In this document: positions 34,019 through 43,779 of the stretch, one piece after another
Layout: every line of letters begins with the position of its first letter
Numbering within the stretch: the first letter of the stretch is position 1
Assembly (NCBI RefSeq): GCF_030269545.1
Contig: NZ_BSTN01000001.1
Coordinates: 203,204 to 267,203 of the forward strand
Origin: Actinomadura sp. NBRC 104425
GTDB lineage: Bacteria > Actinomycetota > Actinomycetes > Streptosporangiales > Streptosporangiaceae
Length of the DNA stretch: 64,000 nt
Direction of reading: 5' to 3'
Program-made: the position numbers and the translations under genes
Notes under the pieces: model-generated
Databases searched by the model: none
The model's input: the letters and a program-made list of their open reading frames with translations, nothing else
Told to the model about the DNA's origin: nothing

Positions 34019-36670
34019 CTACTCGTCCCGCTGCCGTTCGCGTTCCACCGGACGGAGCCAGAACGGCATCGGCGGGCCCTCGTCCCGGCCGCGGCGCGCC
34101 CACAGCGGCGGAGGCTGCGGCCTGCCGCCGTTGCCCGAGCCGCCGCCGGAACCGTTGCCGGAGCCGCCCGAGCCGCCGGAGCCGTCGGCGGAACGCGGCC
34201 TGGGCACACCGGCCGCGGCGTCACGCGGCCGACGCGCCACGCTCGAACCGCCGCCCGAACCGGACCCGCCGGAGCCCGAGCCACCGCCCGCCCGGACGCG
34301 GCCGCCGCCGCTCGACGCTCCCCCGGACGAACGTCCGCCGCCCGAGGATCCGCCGTTGGAACGGCCGCCGCCGGCGAACCACCCGCCACCGGACGCACCG
34401 CCGCCGGACGAGCCGCCGCCTCCCGAGGACGCCCCGTCACCGGCCGCGACGGCGCCGCCCCGGCCCGTCCACGAGGTGGGACGCGCCGTGCCGGTTCCGC
34501 CGCCCGACGACGAGCCACCGCCGCCGCCACCACCGCTGCCGCCGCTGCTGGACGGCGCGGCGCCGCCGCCGGAGGCTTCACCGCCCGCGGCCCGCGCCGT
34601 GACCGCGCGGTCGGACAGCCCGCCGCGCGTCGGCAGGTTCAGCGGCGGGGCGGCGCGCCGCGACCGTCCGGCCGCCGCCGCGTTGCGCGGTTTGGCCGCC
34701 AGCACCGGTGCCGCGTCCGCGGAGGAGCCCTCGCCGTTCCCCGCCGCCGCGCCGACCCCGCCGCGCCGCTCGGACGTTGTGCCGGCGCCGACGGACGCCT
34801 CCGACAGCCCCGCCGTGTCGGCACCGGCCTCGTTCTTGCCGAGACGGCCCAGCCGGTACCCGGCCGCGCCGGGCACCACCGCGGTCGCCAGCGCCGTGGT
34901 GTTCTTGCGCGTCTCCACCACCGACTTGTCGAGCTGCGCCTCGCTCTTCTCCCGCGCCCCCACGGCCGAGTAGCCGACCGCGGAGAACAGGTGCTGGAAC
35001 GGTTTGCGGTAGACGAACGCCGCGAACGTGACCAGCGCGATGAGCAGGATTTGCAGGCCCCACGGCAGCGTCTCGCCGAGGATCAGCCCGTACGCCCACA
35101 GCAGCAGCGACAGCACGCCGATCAGCGCGGCCTGCTTGAGCAGCATCGACAGCAGCAGCTCCAGCCAGCGCACCGCGATCACCCGGCCGATGCCCGGATG
35201 GATGCCGATGCCCAGGAAGATCGGCCCGGCCACCAGCAGCAGCAGGAACGCGATCTTCACCACGATCAACGCGATGGCGATGACCAGGATGAGCAGCCCC
35301 GCGACCAGCGCGGCGAACAGCCCGCCGAAGGCTACCGCGAGTCGGCCCTGCCAGTTCTTGCCCTGGAACAGCGGATAGACGCCGGCGTGCTCCTCCTCGA
35401 TGTTCTTGGCGACGTCCTTGTAGGTGTCGTTCTTCTTGCTCAGGTCGAGCTTCTGCTTGCCGTAGGCCTCGGGCATGTCGACCGCCTGCGCCCACAGCAG
35501 CTTGTCGGCGTTCTCCTTGACGATCTTGGCGTCGGGGTCGGCGGTGCCGAACTCGCCCATCAGCCACGGCTTGCACACCAGCGCCACCCACAGCCCGTTG
35601 GCGTTGCGGGTGGTGGCGTCCACCTTCGTCGTGGTCGCCGGGTCCGGCTTGCCGTCCGGCCGCGGGATGCAGGTGCTGCCGCGGGTGTCGCTCTGCGGCA
35701 GCGCGGCGTTGAACGCGGCGCTGGTCGCCTCCGACACCTTGGTGCCGAGCGTGGTGAAGTCCCCCGGACGGGCGATCAGCCAGATCAGCGCCACCATGGC
35801 CGCGACCATCCAGATCACGCCCTCGGTGACCCTGCTGGCGCGCTTGCGGACCAGCCCCCACCAGGCCAGCCACATCGCGCCCAGGATCACCACCCAGGAC
35901 CAGTAGCGGGCGTTGAACGTCGTGCCGATATCGCTGATGACGCCGTCGACGGTGTTCTTGAGCCAGCCCAGCAGCGAGTCGGACGCGGCGGCCTGGTACA
36001 CGCTGATGGTGGTGCGGTCGATGACGCGCACCAGCGTGAACGTGGTGTTGGCCAGCGCGTTGCCCATCATGGCCATCGCGTCCGAGCAGCCCATGTCGAC
36101 CGCGTACCAGTACTGGCCGACCGTCCCGTACCGGTCGTAGTAGGTCAGGTCCTCGACCGGGGTCTTGCGCAGCTTCTCGTCCGGGTAGCCGGGCGGCATG
36201 ATCATCCCGTCGAGGCCCGACCCGTACTGCTCGGGAGGCGGATAGTCGGCCGGACGGCAGGCGTCGCCCACGCTCGGCAGCGGGATCGACGCGCCGGCGG
36301 GCGCCACCGGGCTGAGCAGGAACACCGCCAGCAGCGCCAGCAGCACCGCCGACCGGCGCCGCGCCAGACGCATGCGCCGCCGCCGCGTCCTCAGGGCGGC
36401 CGGGTCGAGCCCTTCGGCCGGTGAACGCTGCACGCGCACGCGGGCCGGCCGCCGCACCAGACGTCCGACCATCCGACCTGTCACGGCACGCCGAACGCCG
36501 CCCTGCCCCACGGCACGTCCCCCGCCCCGGCCGCCGACGGCCGCACGGCCGCCGGACACACCACGCCTCACCTTGCGACCAGCCAGGCCGCCGCCGCGTG
36601 CGACACCGCGCGCGGGGCGGGCCGTCGTGCGGGCGCGGCGCGCCGCGACCGCCCACCGGGGACCCCTCAT
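34019..36670 (-). CDS. Polytopic T4SS channel protein, VirB6/TrbL-like
   Basis: An 883-residue protein. The ATG at 36670 overlaps the ATPase stop by ATGA. The first 95 residues are Arg/Gly-rich; then comes a hydrophobic segment, an extracellular loop with Cys residues and six or more membrane helices (about 200-520, including VVILGAMWLAWWGLVRKRAS and LILVIAIALIVVKIAFLLLL). The last 240 residues are Gly/Ser-rich, low complexity and probably disordered. VirB6/TrbL proteins line the transport channel. A signal-like sequence at residue 100 (MRLARRRSAVLLALLAVFLL) could be the true start, in which case the Arg-rich part would be lost. Confidence 0.85.
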   Translation of the reverse strand: MRGPRWAVAARRARTTARPARGVARGGGLAGRKVRRGVSGGRAAVGGRGGGRAVGQGGVRRAVTGRMVGRLVRRPARVRVQRSPAEGLDPAALRTRRRRMRLARRRSAVLLALLAVFLLSPVAPAGASIPLPSVGDACRPADYPPPEQYGSGLDGMIMPPGYPDEKLRKTPVEDLTYYDRYGTVGQYWYAVDMGCSDAMAMMGNALANTTFTLVRVIDRTTISVYQAAASDSLLGWLKNTVDGVISDIGTTFNARYWSWVVILGAMWLAWWGLVRKRASRVTEGVIWMVAAMVALIWLIARPGDFTTLGTKVSEATSAAFNAALPQSDTRGSTCIPRPDGKPDPATTTKVDATTRNANGLWVALVCKPWLMGEFGTADPDAKIVKENADKLLWAQAVDMPEAYGKQKLDLSKKNDTYKDVAKNIEEEHAGVYPLFQGKNWQGRLAVAFGGLFAALVAGLLILVIAIALIVVKIAFLLLLVAGPIFLGIGIHPGIGRVIAVRWLELLLSMLLKQAALIGVLSLLLWAYGLILGETLPWGLQILLIALVTFAAFVYRKPFQHLFSAVGYSAVGAREKSEAQLDKSVVETRKNTTALATAVVPGAAGYRLGRLGKNEAGADTAGLSEASVGAGTTSERRGGVGAAAGNGEGSSADAAPVLAAKPRNAAAAGRSRRAAPPLNLPTRGGLSDRAVTARAAGGEASGGGAAPSSSGGSGGGGGGGSSSGGGTGTARPTSWTGRGGAVAAGDGASSGGGGSSGGGASGGGWFAGGGRSNGGSSGGGRSSGGASSGGGRVRAGGGSGSGGSGSGGGSSVARRPRDAAAGVPRPRSADGSGGSGGSGNGSGGGSGNGGRPQPPPLWARRGRDEGPPMPFWLRPVERERQRDE

Positions 36671-39168
36671 CGGCCGACCTCCTCGATGTCCGCCCCCGCC
36701 GCGGTGAGTTCCGACTCCGGACGCGACCGGGTCGGGTTGGTGTCCAGCCAGCGCAGCAGCTCCTCGGAGATCAGGTCGATCCCGATGCGGCCCGCCCGTC
36801 CGTCCAGGTCGCGGAAGATGCACTCGCCGTTGCCCAGGTTGCGCAGCACGGCCCGGTGCTCGTCGGAGTTCTCCACCCCCAGCAGCGACATCACGTTCCC
36901 GACCTCCACCCGTTCGGTGGAGCGGAACGAGAACACCGACGACAAGCAGTTGGTCACCTGTTCGTTCAAGAGGTCTCCGGCGTTCTGCGACACCAGGATC
37001 AGGGCGGTGTTGCGGGACCGGCCCATCCGCGACACCTCGGGGACGAGCTTGGCGCCCTCGGGCGTGGAGGTGATCGCCCACGCCTCGTCCAGGAAGATCG
37101 CCTTGGGCAGCCGCCGGTCCAGGCCGTGCATCAGCCGCCGCGCGAACTGCGACACCAGGTACATCAGCGCCACCGACAGGCGCTGCTCGTAGGAGTAGTC
37201 GTCCCGCGAGATCGCCATGTCGGGCAGGGTCAGGCCGCTCAGCGTGAACACCGTCGTCCAGCCCTCGGTGTCGATGCGCTCCCCGCCGGACGGGTCGAAG
37301 CACAGCCGCGCCAGCCGCATCTCCGACATCGACCGCAGCACCGCGCCCAGGTTCTTGGACGCCGGGTCGGCGGCCTGCTCCAGGTAGTCGACGACCTTGC
37401 CGAGCGAGGGCCGGTCGGCGTTGGCGACCGCGCCCACCGCCTGGATCATGGCCGACTCGCGCTCCTCGGACATGCGCGGCAGCAGCAGCCGCAGCGTCTC
37501 GGTCGCCATGGTCTTCTTGGCGGCCAGGTCGTCGCCGAACGAGAACGGGTCCAGCAGGCCGGGCGCCGCCGACCCCAGCGGCAGGATCCGCGCTCGGCGG
37601 CCGCGCGAGCGCAGCAGCTGCACCAGCGACTCGGCGTCGCCCTTCGGGTCGATCGCCGCGATCGTCACCCCGCGCAGCGCCATCTGGTAGAGCAGCAGCA
37701 GCGCCAGCGTGGTCTTGCCGCCGCCCGGCTCGCCGGTGATCGCGACCGCGGTGGGGCGGTTGCGGGCCGCGGCGACCAGCGGGTCGAAGTGCACGATGGA
37801 CCGCGCCCGGCCCAGCGTCTCGCCGATGTAGGGGCCGACCCAGCCCTCGCCGTTGTCGTCGGGGCGGTCGCCGAGGTCGACGGTCGCGGTGGGCATGCCG
37901 CCCGCGATGGTGCGCAGCGGCTGGCGCTGCGCGTAGGCGTTCAGCCTGATCCGGTCGCCCGGCAGCGACTCGCAGAACAGCGAGAACTGGTCGCCGGTGG
38001 AGTTCACCACGTCGATGCCGATGTCGCGGTAGTGCTCGACGACCGCGTCGACCCGCTGGGCCAGCAGCTCCTCCGTCGGCGCCGACACGATCAGCCGGTG
38101 CCACCCGTACACGAACGGCAGCCGCTCCTTGGTGATGCCGTGCTCCAGCATCCGCGCCGCGTCGATCTGCTCGGCCAGCGCGATCGGCGCCTCGGCGCCC
38201 GCCTCGCGGATGTGCTGGTCCATGTCGCGGGCGTGCGCCAGCTTGCGGGAGACGTCCTTGGACGCCTTGGCGGGCGGGATCAGCTTCATCCGCGAGCTGA
38301 TCTCGACGGGGAACGGCAGCGCGTCGGCGTAGTGCAGCCACGGTTCGCCGTCGGGGAACGGCATCATGTCCGGGAACCGGGCGAACGACAGGTACGCCAC
38401 GTACGACTGGGCGGTGGCGCCCGACCCGACCCCGCCGACGTTGGGCTGCTCCACCCTCAGGTACGAGCGGCCGTTGTGGATGGCGCCCTCGACCAGGGCC
38501 TCGATCTCGCCCCTGCCCCAGGTGCGGCGCGGCACCGCCGAGGGCGGCGGGTCGGCCAGCGAGGCGGTCACCGCGTGCTGGAACAGCCACGCCACCTCCG
38601 TGGAGGTGGCGTGCCTGGCGTACAGCGCCGACGACGACAGCGCCCGGCCGAGCCGCTCGGCCTGCTCGGTCCAGCGGGCGATCTCCTTGTCGTCGATGGC
38701 GTCGTCGTCGATGCCCAGCGCCTGCTCGCTGCGCTTGTAGAAACCGAGCAGCTGCGCCAGCACCCCGCCCGACAGGTGCGCGCCCATGCCGCGCGGGCCG
38801 AGCCGCACGCCCAGATAGACCTCCTTGGCCCAGAAGTCCTTGGCCCAGACGTGCGCGTAGGTCTCCTCCAGGTACTCGCGCCAGCCGGCCCCGCCGTCGG
38901 ACGTGCGGTCCAGCGCCAGCGCCCAGTCCGCCGCCGGGTACGTGCGGTGCGCGATGCGCAGGTGGATCTCGGCGTCCTGCATCCGGATCCCGGCCAGCGC
39001 GATGGTGATGTTGGTGGCCAGCGCCTCGCGCTCCTCGGCGGTGGTGAACTCGTACGACACCGTCGGCAGCCGGAAGTACGCCCATGCCGCGCTGTCGGTG
39101 AGCAGTACCCGGTCGTCGAAGTACCGCACCGCCAGCCGGCTCGCCCGAGCCTTCGCTGCCCTGCTCAT
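36667..39168 (-). CDS. VirB4-like T4SS ATPase
   Basis: An 833-residue protein (ATG 39168, overlapping the upstream stop by ATGA). N-terminal half is the VirB4-family domain; the P-loop GEPGGGKTTLALLLL is near 479-493 and the Walker B IFLDEAWAI near 690, followed by the SRMGRSRNTALILVSQNAGD segment typical of VirB4/TraC (HerA-type) motors. It energises assembly of the secretion apparatus. The cargo is not known, because no coupling protein (VirD4) or relaxase is present in the window. Confidence 0.92.
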   Translation of the reverse strand: MSRAAKARASRLAVRYFDDRVLLTDSAAWAYFRLPTVSYEFTTAEEREALATNITIALAGIRMQDAEIHLRIAHRTYPAADWALALDRTSDGGAGWREYLEETYAHVWAKDFWAKEVYLGVRLGPRGMGAHLSGGVLAQLLGFYKRSEQALGIDDDAIDDKEIARWTEQAERLGRALSSSALYARHATSTEVAWLFQHAVTASLADPPPSAVPRRTWGRGEIEALVEGAIHNGRSYLRVEQPNVGGVGSGATAQSYVAYLSFARFPDMMPFPDGEPWLHYADALPFPVEISSRMKLIPPAKASKDVSRKLAHARDMDQHIREAGAEAPIALAEQIDAARMLEHGITKERLPFVYGWHRLIVSAPTEELLAQRVDAVVEHYRDIGIDVVNSTGDQFSLFCESLPGDRIRLNAYAQRQPLRTIAGGMPTATVDLGDRPDDNGEGWVGPYIGETLGRARSIVHFDPLVAAARNRPTAVAITGEPGGGKTTLALLLLYQMALRGVTIAAIDPKGDAESLVQLLRSRGRRARILPLGSAAPGLLDPFSFGDDLAAKKTMATETLRLLLPRMSEERESAMIQAVGAVANADRPSLGKVVDYLEQAADPASKNLGAVLRSMSEMRLARLCFDPSGGERIDTEGWTTVFTLSGLTLPDMAISRDDYSYEQRLSVALMYLVSQFARRLMHGLDRRLPKAIFLDEAWAITSTPEGAKLVPEVSRMGRSRNTALILVSQNAGDLLNEQVTNCLSSVFSFRSTERVEVGNVMSLLGVENSDEHRAVLRNLGNGECIFRDLDGRAGRIGIDLISEELLRWLDTNPTRSRPESELTAAGADIEEVGR

Positions 39169-42100
39169 CGGGTGGCCTCCTGCTCCTGCTGCTGCGGCTC
39201 CTGGTAACGCTCGGGTACGAGGGCGAACCCGCCGGCGACCACGCCGGCGAGAGCGAGGTAGGCACGCCGCGTCGGGGCGCGCAGCGACCTCAGCTCGTTG
39301 CGCGGCGCGCGGTCCATGCTGAGATGATCGTCCCACGGGATGCGCACGAGCGCCCGGCAGCGGCCGCGGGCGACCGCCTCGGCCTGCTCGACGTCGTCCA
39401 TGCTGCGGCGGCTCACCCCGTTGATCACCGTCACGGCGCGGGAGCGCAGCTCGGAGTAGCCGTGCCCGTCGAGCCACTCGAAGGTCATCGCCACCGCGCG
39501 CGGCGCGTCGGCGCTGGCGGGCGCCACCAGCACCAGCTGGTCGGCGTACGGCAGCACCCGCGCCACCACCGCGGCGGCCGCGTCCAGCAGCGTCACCGAG
39601 TAGAACTTGTCGATCGTGCGGATCGCCAGGGCGTAGTCGCGGTCGTCCAGCGCCTGCAGCGGGTTCTTGCCCGCCGCGATCACGTCCAGCCCGGACTTGG
39701 CCTGCGAGGTGTACCGGCGCATCGCGGTGAGGCTGGTGACCTGGTCGGCGCGGGTGATGAGCCCGGTGAGCGTCTCGTTGGTCTCGCTGCGGGTGCGGCG
39801 GGCCAGCGCGCCCGGGCCCGGGTTGATGTCGATCGCCACCACCGGTTCGCCGTTGTGCTGGGCGAAGGTGTGGCCGAGCATCAGCGCGGTGACGGTCTGC
39901 CCGGCGCCGCCGGTGCAGCCCAGCACCACGATGTGCCGGGTGCCCTGGAAGGGCTGCTGCAGCCGCTGCTCGTACTCGGCGTCGGCCTCGGCGTGCCCGC
40001 CGCCGACCGCCTGCAGCAGCCGCCGCAGCCCGCCCGTGGGCGCGGGCTGCTGCTCGGGGTCGGGGGGCGTGATGGCGGGCCCCTGCGCGGGCGGTTCCGG
40101 AAGCGGCACCGGACGCGGCCGGGGGCGCGGCTGCACGGGCGGCGGCCCCGGTCGGATGGGCGACGCGGGCCCCGACCGCACCTCGCGCGGCGGCTCGTGC
40201 GCGTCTGCTTCCGCCGGCGCCTGCTCGTCGGCCTGCGGTTGCGGGTCGGCATGCTCGTGCCGCGGCGCCGGCACGGGCGGCCACACCCGCGCGTCGGCGG
40301 CGGCCGGGCGCAGCGGCGTGGACGCCTCCTCCGGCCCGGGGCGCCCGGCGGTCCCGTCGTCGGGCGTCGGCCGCCCGTCCCGCGCGGCGGGCCGCTGGGG
40401 CCGCCGCTGCGGGGGCTGAGGCGGTTCGGGCCGCCCTCCGCCGCCGAAGGCCCCCGGCACCGCCGGGATCTCGGGCCTGGTCTGTTCGGGAGCGCCGGTG
40501 CCGTCCCCCTGCGGGGGCCGCACCGGGATGTCGGGCCGCGTCACCGGCGCGGGAGGCGTGGCACGCGGAATGTCGGGACGGGTCGCGGCGGGAGCGGCAG
40601 GTGCCTGCCGCGGGATGTCGGGACGGGGCGCCGGCGGTTCCTGCGCGGGCGGCTGCTCCTGCCCGCCGGGCTCCGCCGCCTGCCAGAACTCCGCCGGTCC
40701 CCCGGGGCGCCGCATGCCGGAGGCGAAGGCGCGCTTGCCGGACCCGGCCGCCGGGGCGTCCTGCGCAGGGGGCGCCTCGAGCGTCGGCGTGGCCGGGGGC
40801 CGGTCGAGCTCGCCGGGCCGGTCTTCGGCGCCCGCCTGGGCGGCGGGCGCCACCCGCACGTCGTCCTCGTGCGCGATGTCGCGGGACCTGTGCCGCCACG
40901 GCTTGTACCTTCTGGTCTTCAGCGACTCCGGACCGGCGACGCGCACATCGTTCTCGGTGCCGACCACGTAGGACCTGCGCGGCGCCGTCGCGGGCCGCTG
41001 CCGCTCGGCTCCCTGCCGCTGTTCCCGTTCGCGGGTGGGCTCGCCCGCCTCGGACCGAGGTTGTGCGCTCGGGGCGCCCGCGCCTTGTGCGCGAACGCCG
41101 CCGGGCACGTCGGCGGCGGCCGGGGAGGGGGCCTGGTCACGGGCGGTCGCACGGCGCTCGTCGCCGGCCTTCGCGCCTGTCGGCGTGTCCGCCCACGGCG
41201 CCGGGCCACGGCGCGCCCCCTGGGCGGGAGCACCGGCCTCGGGCGGACGCCTGCCGTCGCCTGCGGCGCGGACGCGGCCGGGAGCGCCGGCTTCGGGCTG
41301 CTGCACGGGCGGCATCTCAGAGACCTCCGCCCGCGGCGACGAGGGGCGGCCTGCCTGCTCGCCGGGAGCACCGGTTCCGTGCGAACGCTTGCCGTCGTCT
41401 GCTGCGTGAGCGGGGACGGGGGCGTCGGCTTCGCCGGAGGGGGTCGCGTCGGAGTGGTCGCGCTGTGCTCGGGGGGACGCCGCGTCGTCGGCGGGTGCTT
41501 CGGACCACGGCGACCTGCGTGGGGCGGTGGCAGCGGGCTGCGTCGCCTGGCCGTCCCCCGCGGTCGCGCGGGCTCGGGGTGCGGCCACGTCCGCCGAGGC
41601 GGGGCGCGCCCACGGCGGGGTGTGGCGGTGCGGTGCGGCGGACAGTTCGCCCGAGTGGACGTGGCCGTCTTCGGTGGGGCGTGCTTCGGTGGGGCGTGCT
41701 TCGGCGGGGCGTGCTTCGGCGGGGCGCGTCGCGGCCACGGCGGGCCGGGAGCCGTTGGCGGCGGCCCGGCGCTGGGCGGAGTACTCCGCCAGGGGCTGGG
41801 GGGCCGCGGCCACGGCGGGGCTGGGGGCCAGCGCGGGGACGGGGGCCTCCTCCACCGCCACCCGGGCGCGGCGGGACCTGCGCCGCGACTTGATGGCGGC
41901 GCGTTCGGGCGCGGCGGGCGGGGCGGGCGCGCCGGCGCGGCGCCAGATGCGGGCCACGACGACGACCTCGCGCGGTTCGCGGATCGGGGTCAGCCGGCAC
42001 CAGGTGCGCGGCTCGGCCAGGAAGCGCGCCTGCGACAGCAGCAGCTCGGTCAGCCGCTTGCCCTCGATGACCGGGCGGGTGGCCAGCCAGGTCAGCACCC

Positions 42101-42299
42101 CCGGCGGAACGATGTAGAGCACGTGCCACGGGGACTCGAAGGGGACGCCGACAAATCGCAGCAGCACGATCCACGGCACGAACACGCCGGCGAACACGCC
42201 GATCTGGACGAGCGGCAGAGGCATCGGAAGCCGCAGGTCGTACAGCTTGTACAACCGCTTCTCAATGCGCCATATGTTCGTGTACGTGGGTAGATCCAC
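39165..42299 (-). CDS. TcpE/PrgI-like membrane region fused to a MinD/ParA-like ATPase by a long disordered linker
   Basis: A 1044-residue protein. Residues 1-110 have two membrane helices and the TcpE/PrgI-like pattern (YTNIWRIEKRLYKLYDLRLP; VLTWLATRPVIEGKRLTELL). From about 135 to 740 it is Pro/Ala/Arg-rich with repeats (RPAEARPTEARP; RPDIP x3). The C-terminal 280 residues are a MinD-type domain. Its P-loop is GCTGGAGQTVTAL: the Lys of KT is Gln and the signature Lys is missing, so ATP hydrolysis may differ. Later motifs AIDINPG and TVINGVSRRS are kept. Similar fusions exist in other actinobacterial T4SS-like loci. Confidence 0.85.
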   Translation of the reverse strand: MDLPTYTNIWRIEKRLYKLYDLRLPMPLPLVQIGVFAGVFVPWIVLLRFVGVPFESPWHVLYIVPPGVLTWLATRPVIEGKRLTELLLSQARFLAEPRTWCRLTPIREPREVVVVARIWRRAGAPAPPAAPERAAIKSRRRSRRARVAVEEAPVPALAPSPAVAAAPQPLAEYSAQRRAAANGSRPAVAATRPAEARPAEARPTEARPTEDGHVHSGELSAAPHRHTPPWARPASADVAAPRARATAGDGQATQPAATAPRRSPWSEAPADDAASPRAQRDHSDATPSGEADAPVPAHAADDGKRSHGTGAPGEQAGRPSSPRAEVSEMPPVQQPEAGAPGRVRAAGDGRRPPEAGAPAQGARRGPAPWADTPTGAKAGDERRATARDQAPSPAAADVPGGVRAQGAGAPSAQPRSEAGEPTREREQRQGAERQRPATAPRRSYVVGTENDVRVAGPESLKTRRYKPWRHRSRDIAHEDDVRVAPAAQAGAEDRPGELDRPPATPTLEAPPAQDAPAAGSGKRAFASGMRRPGGPAEFWQAAEPGGQEQPPAQEPPAPRPDIPRQAPAAPAATRPDIPRATPPAPVTRPDIPVRPPQGDGTGAPEQTRPEIPAVPGAFGGGGRPEPPQPPQRRPQRPAARDGRPTPDDGTAGRPGPEEASTPLRPAAADARVWPPVPAPRHEHADPQPQADEQAPAEADAHEPPREVRSGPASPIRPGPPPVQPRPRPRPVPLPEPPAQGPAITPPDPEQQPAPTGGLRRLLQAVGGGHAEADAEYEQRLQQPFQGTRHIVVLGCTGGAGQTVTALMLGHTFAQHNGEPVVAIDINPGPGALARRTRSETNETLTGLITRADQVTSLTAMRRYTSQAKSGLDVIAAGKNPLQALDDRDYALAIRTIDKFYSVTLLDAAAAVVARVLPYADQLVLVAPASADAPRAVAMTFEWLDGHGYSELRSRAVTVINGVSRRSMDDVEQAEAVARGRCRALVRIPWDDHLSMDRAPRNELRSLRAPTRRAYLALAGVVAGGFALVPERYQEPQQQEQEATR
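41668..41730. repeat. 15-bp coding repeats (RPAEA/RPTEA)
   Basis: On the plus strand the unit ggcgtgcttcggcgg or a one-base variant repeats four times, encoding RPAEARPAEARPTEARPTED on the minus strand in the linker of the TcpE-MinD fusion. Slippage-type repeat. Confidence 0.8.
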
Positions 42300-42388
42300 G
42301 CCCCAACTCCCCTAACTGTGCAAGCACAGTGCCGCCTGCGGCCCGCGCGGGGCCGTTCCGACCTCCCTCGGTGACCGCGGGGCCCTGC

Positions 42389-42673
42389 TCAGGTCACGTC
42401 GACCCCGAGGGCCTTGGCGATCGCTTTGGCCGTGGTCTCGATGATGTTCGGCACGTAGAAGACCACCCCGATTCCAATGGCCAGGACGATGAATTGCACG
42501 AAACGAGTGATTTCCCGGGTGAACAAGAAAAAAATCGCGACAATGCCCACGATGACGAGGAACAGCGGGCCGAATATCTGGCGCAGCCAGTCCGCGAGCT
42601 GGTCGGTCCGCAGTTCGTCGTTGGGCGCCGCGACGACGTCAAGCGGAATCGACGCCATGATGTGCTGCAGCAT
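42389..42673 (-). CDS. Small two-helix membrane protein, TcpD/VirB2-like
   Basis: A 94-residue protein (ATG 42673, with GGAGG 13 bases upstream; a second ATG at 42658 starts MASIPL). It has an amphipathic start and two hydrophobic helices (about 32-52 and 58-78) with short loops. The size and position just before the TcpE-like gene match the small TcpD/VirB2-like components. Codon use is less GC-rich than the neighbours (several AAA and AAT). Identification rests on topology and position. Confidence 0.7.
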   Translation of the reverse strand: MLQHIMASIPLDVVAAPNDELRTDQLADWLRQIFGPLFLVIVGIVAIFFLFTREITRFVQFIVLAIGIGVVFYVPNIIETTAKAIAKALGVDVT

Positions 42674-42747
42674 CGACTGAAACTAACCTCCTGGACGGGG
42701 GGTCCGGCGCGAGGTCGGGCCCCGGTGTGCTCTCACGTCGTGGCCTC

Positions 42748-43779
42748 TCATGATCCGCTCGTTGGGGTGGCGCCGCGGATGTCTCGCACGTACCAGGTGG
42801 ACCCCTTCTTGATCATTTCCAGTTCGTAGGTCTGCTCCAGCTCGCCGCCGCCGCCGGAGGGGCCGGTGCCGGGCAGCTGCCAGGCGACGGTGGCGGTGAC
42901 CGTCCGCTCGCCCGCCGGTCCGCGCGGCGCGATGATCTCGCGGACCTGGTAGAAGGTCACCGTGTTGGCGAGCCCGCCGATGGCGGCGCCGTCGGAGAAG
43001 CGCGACAGCGTCGCCTGGTTGCTGCTGGCGTACGCCGGGAAGAAGTTGCCGAGGACGGGCTGCAGCTCCGCCTCCAGCGCGCTGTCGCGTTCGCGCACGC
43101 TCTGCTGCGGGAGTGCGGCCTTGCTCAGAGGCGCCAGCAGCGCGGGGCGGCCGGAGACGACCAGCGACGAGTCGTCGGCGGCGTAGACGGGCACGGCCAG
43201 CCGCAGCCACTTGTCCTGGCTGCGCGCCAGCACGGTGACGATGCCGTTGTGGTCGTCCTTGACGTCCACGCCGGCGACGTTGACCGACTGGACCTGCAGC
43301 TGCCCGACGCCGTTCCAGCCGAACTGCCCGTCGGCGTCCTCGGGGAGGAACGCGCGCAGCTGCTCCTCGCGGGCCGACGCGTTCTTCTGGTCGTAGTTGA
43401 GGTAGACGTTGGCGAACTGCAGCGCGAACGCGCCCGCCGCACTGCTGGGGAACCGGGCGCCCTTCTCGGGGCGGGACGTGCCGGACGACCCGGTGTCGTC
43501 GGCGGTGAAGCGTTCGAACGGGGCGCGCACGCCGTTGACGACGATGACGATGATCAGCGCCCACAGGACGGCGCGGCCGACCCAGATCCACCAGCGGCCG
43601 CCGGAGCCGCTCCAGCGGCCTCCCCGGGTGCCGGAGCCGCCGCCGGAGCGCTTCCGGCGGCCGTCGCCCTCCGGCGCGTCCCACGGATCGACGGCCTGGC
43701 CGAGCGCGGCGCCTGCCGGCGCCGCCTCCTCGACCACGGCGGTCTCACGGCCGTTTCCCACGGCCGACCTGCGAGCCAT
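42748..43779 (-). CDS. TcpC-like conjugation/secretion protein
   Basis: A 343-residue protein from ATG 43779 (GGAGGCAGG just upstream). A low-complexity, charged N-terminus (1-70) precedes one membrane helix (about 75-95: WWIWVGRAVLWALIIVIVVN) and a large outer domain (about 115-340) in two halves, the VirB8/NTF2-like pattern of TcpC (ALQFANVYLNYDQKNASARE; NQATLSRFSDGAAIGGLANT). TcpC forms the membrane-spanning core in Gram-positive systems. It is the first gene of the T4SS-like operon. Confidence 0.85.
   Translation of the reverse strand: MARRSAVGNGRETAVVEEAAPAGAALGQAVDPWDAPEGDGRRKRSGGGSGTRGGRWSGSGGRWWIWVGRAVLWALIIVIVVNGVRAPFERFTADDTGSSGTSRPEKGARFPSSAAGAFALQFANVYLNYDQKNASAREEQLRAFLPEDADGQFGWNGVGQLQVQSVNVAGVDVKDDHNGIVTVLARSQDKWLRLAVPVYAADDSSLVVSGRPALLAPLSKAALPQQSVRERDSALEAELQPVLGNFFPAYASSNQATLSRFSDGAAIGGLANTVTFYQVREIIAPRGPAGERTVTATVAWQLPGTGPSGGGGELEQTYELEMIKKGSTWYVRDIRGATPTSGS

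Noticed and set aside
34019..39265. Single open frame of 1748 codons covering the VirB6-like and ATPase genes
   Set aside because: The upper part is another frame of the VirB4-like gene; the ATGA overlap and composition change fix the real start at 36670.
32328..43779. An integrative conjugative element
   Set aside because: No integrase, relaxase, coupling protein or att sites in view; kept as a possible resident secretion system.
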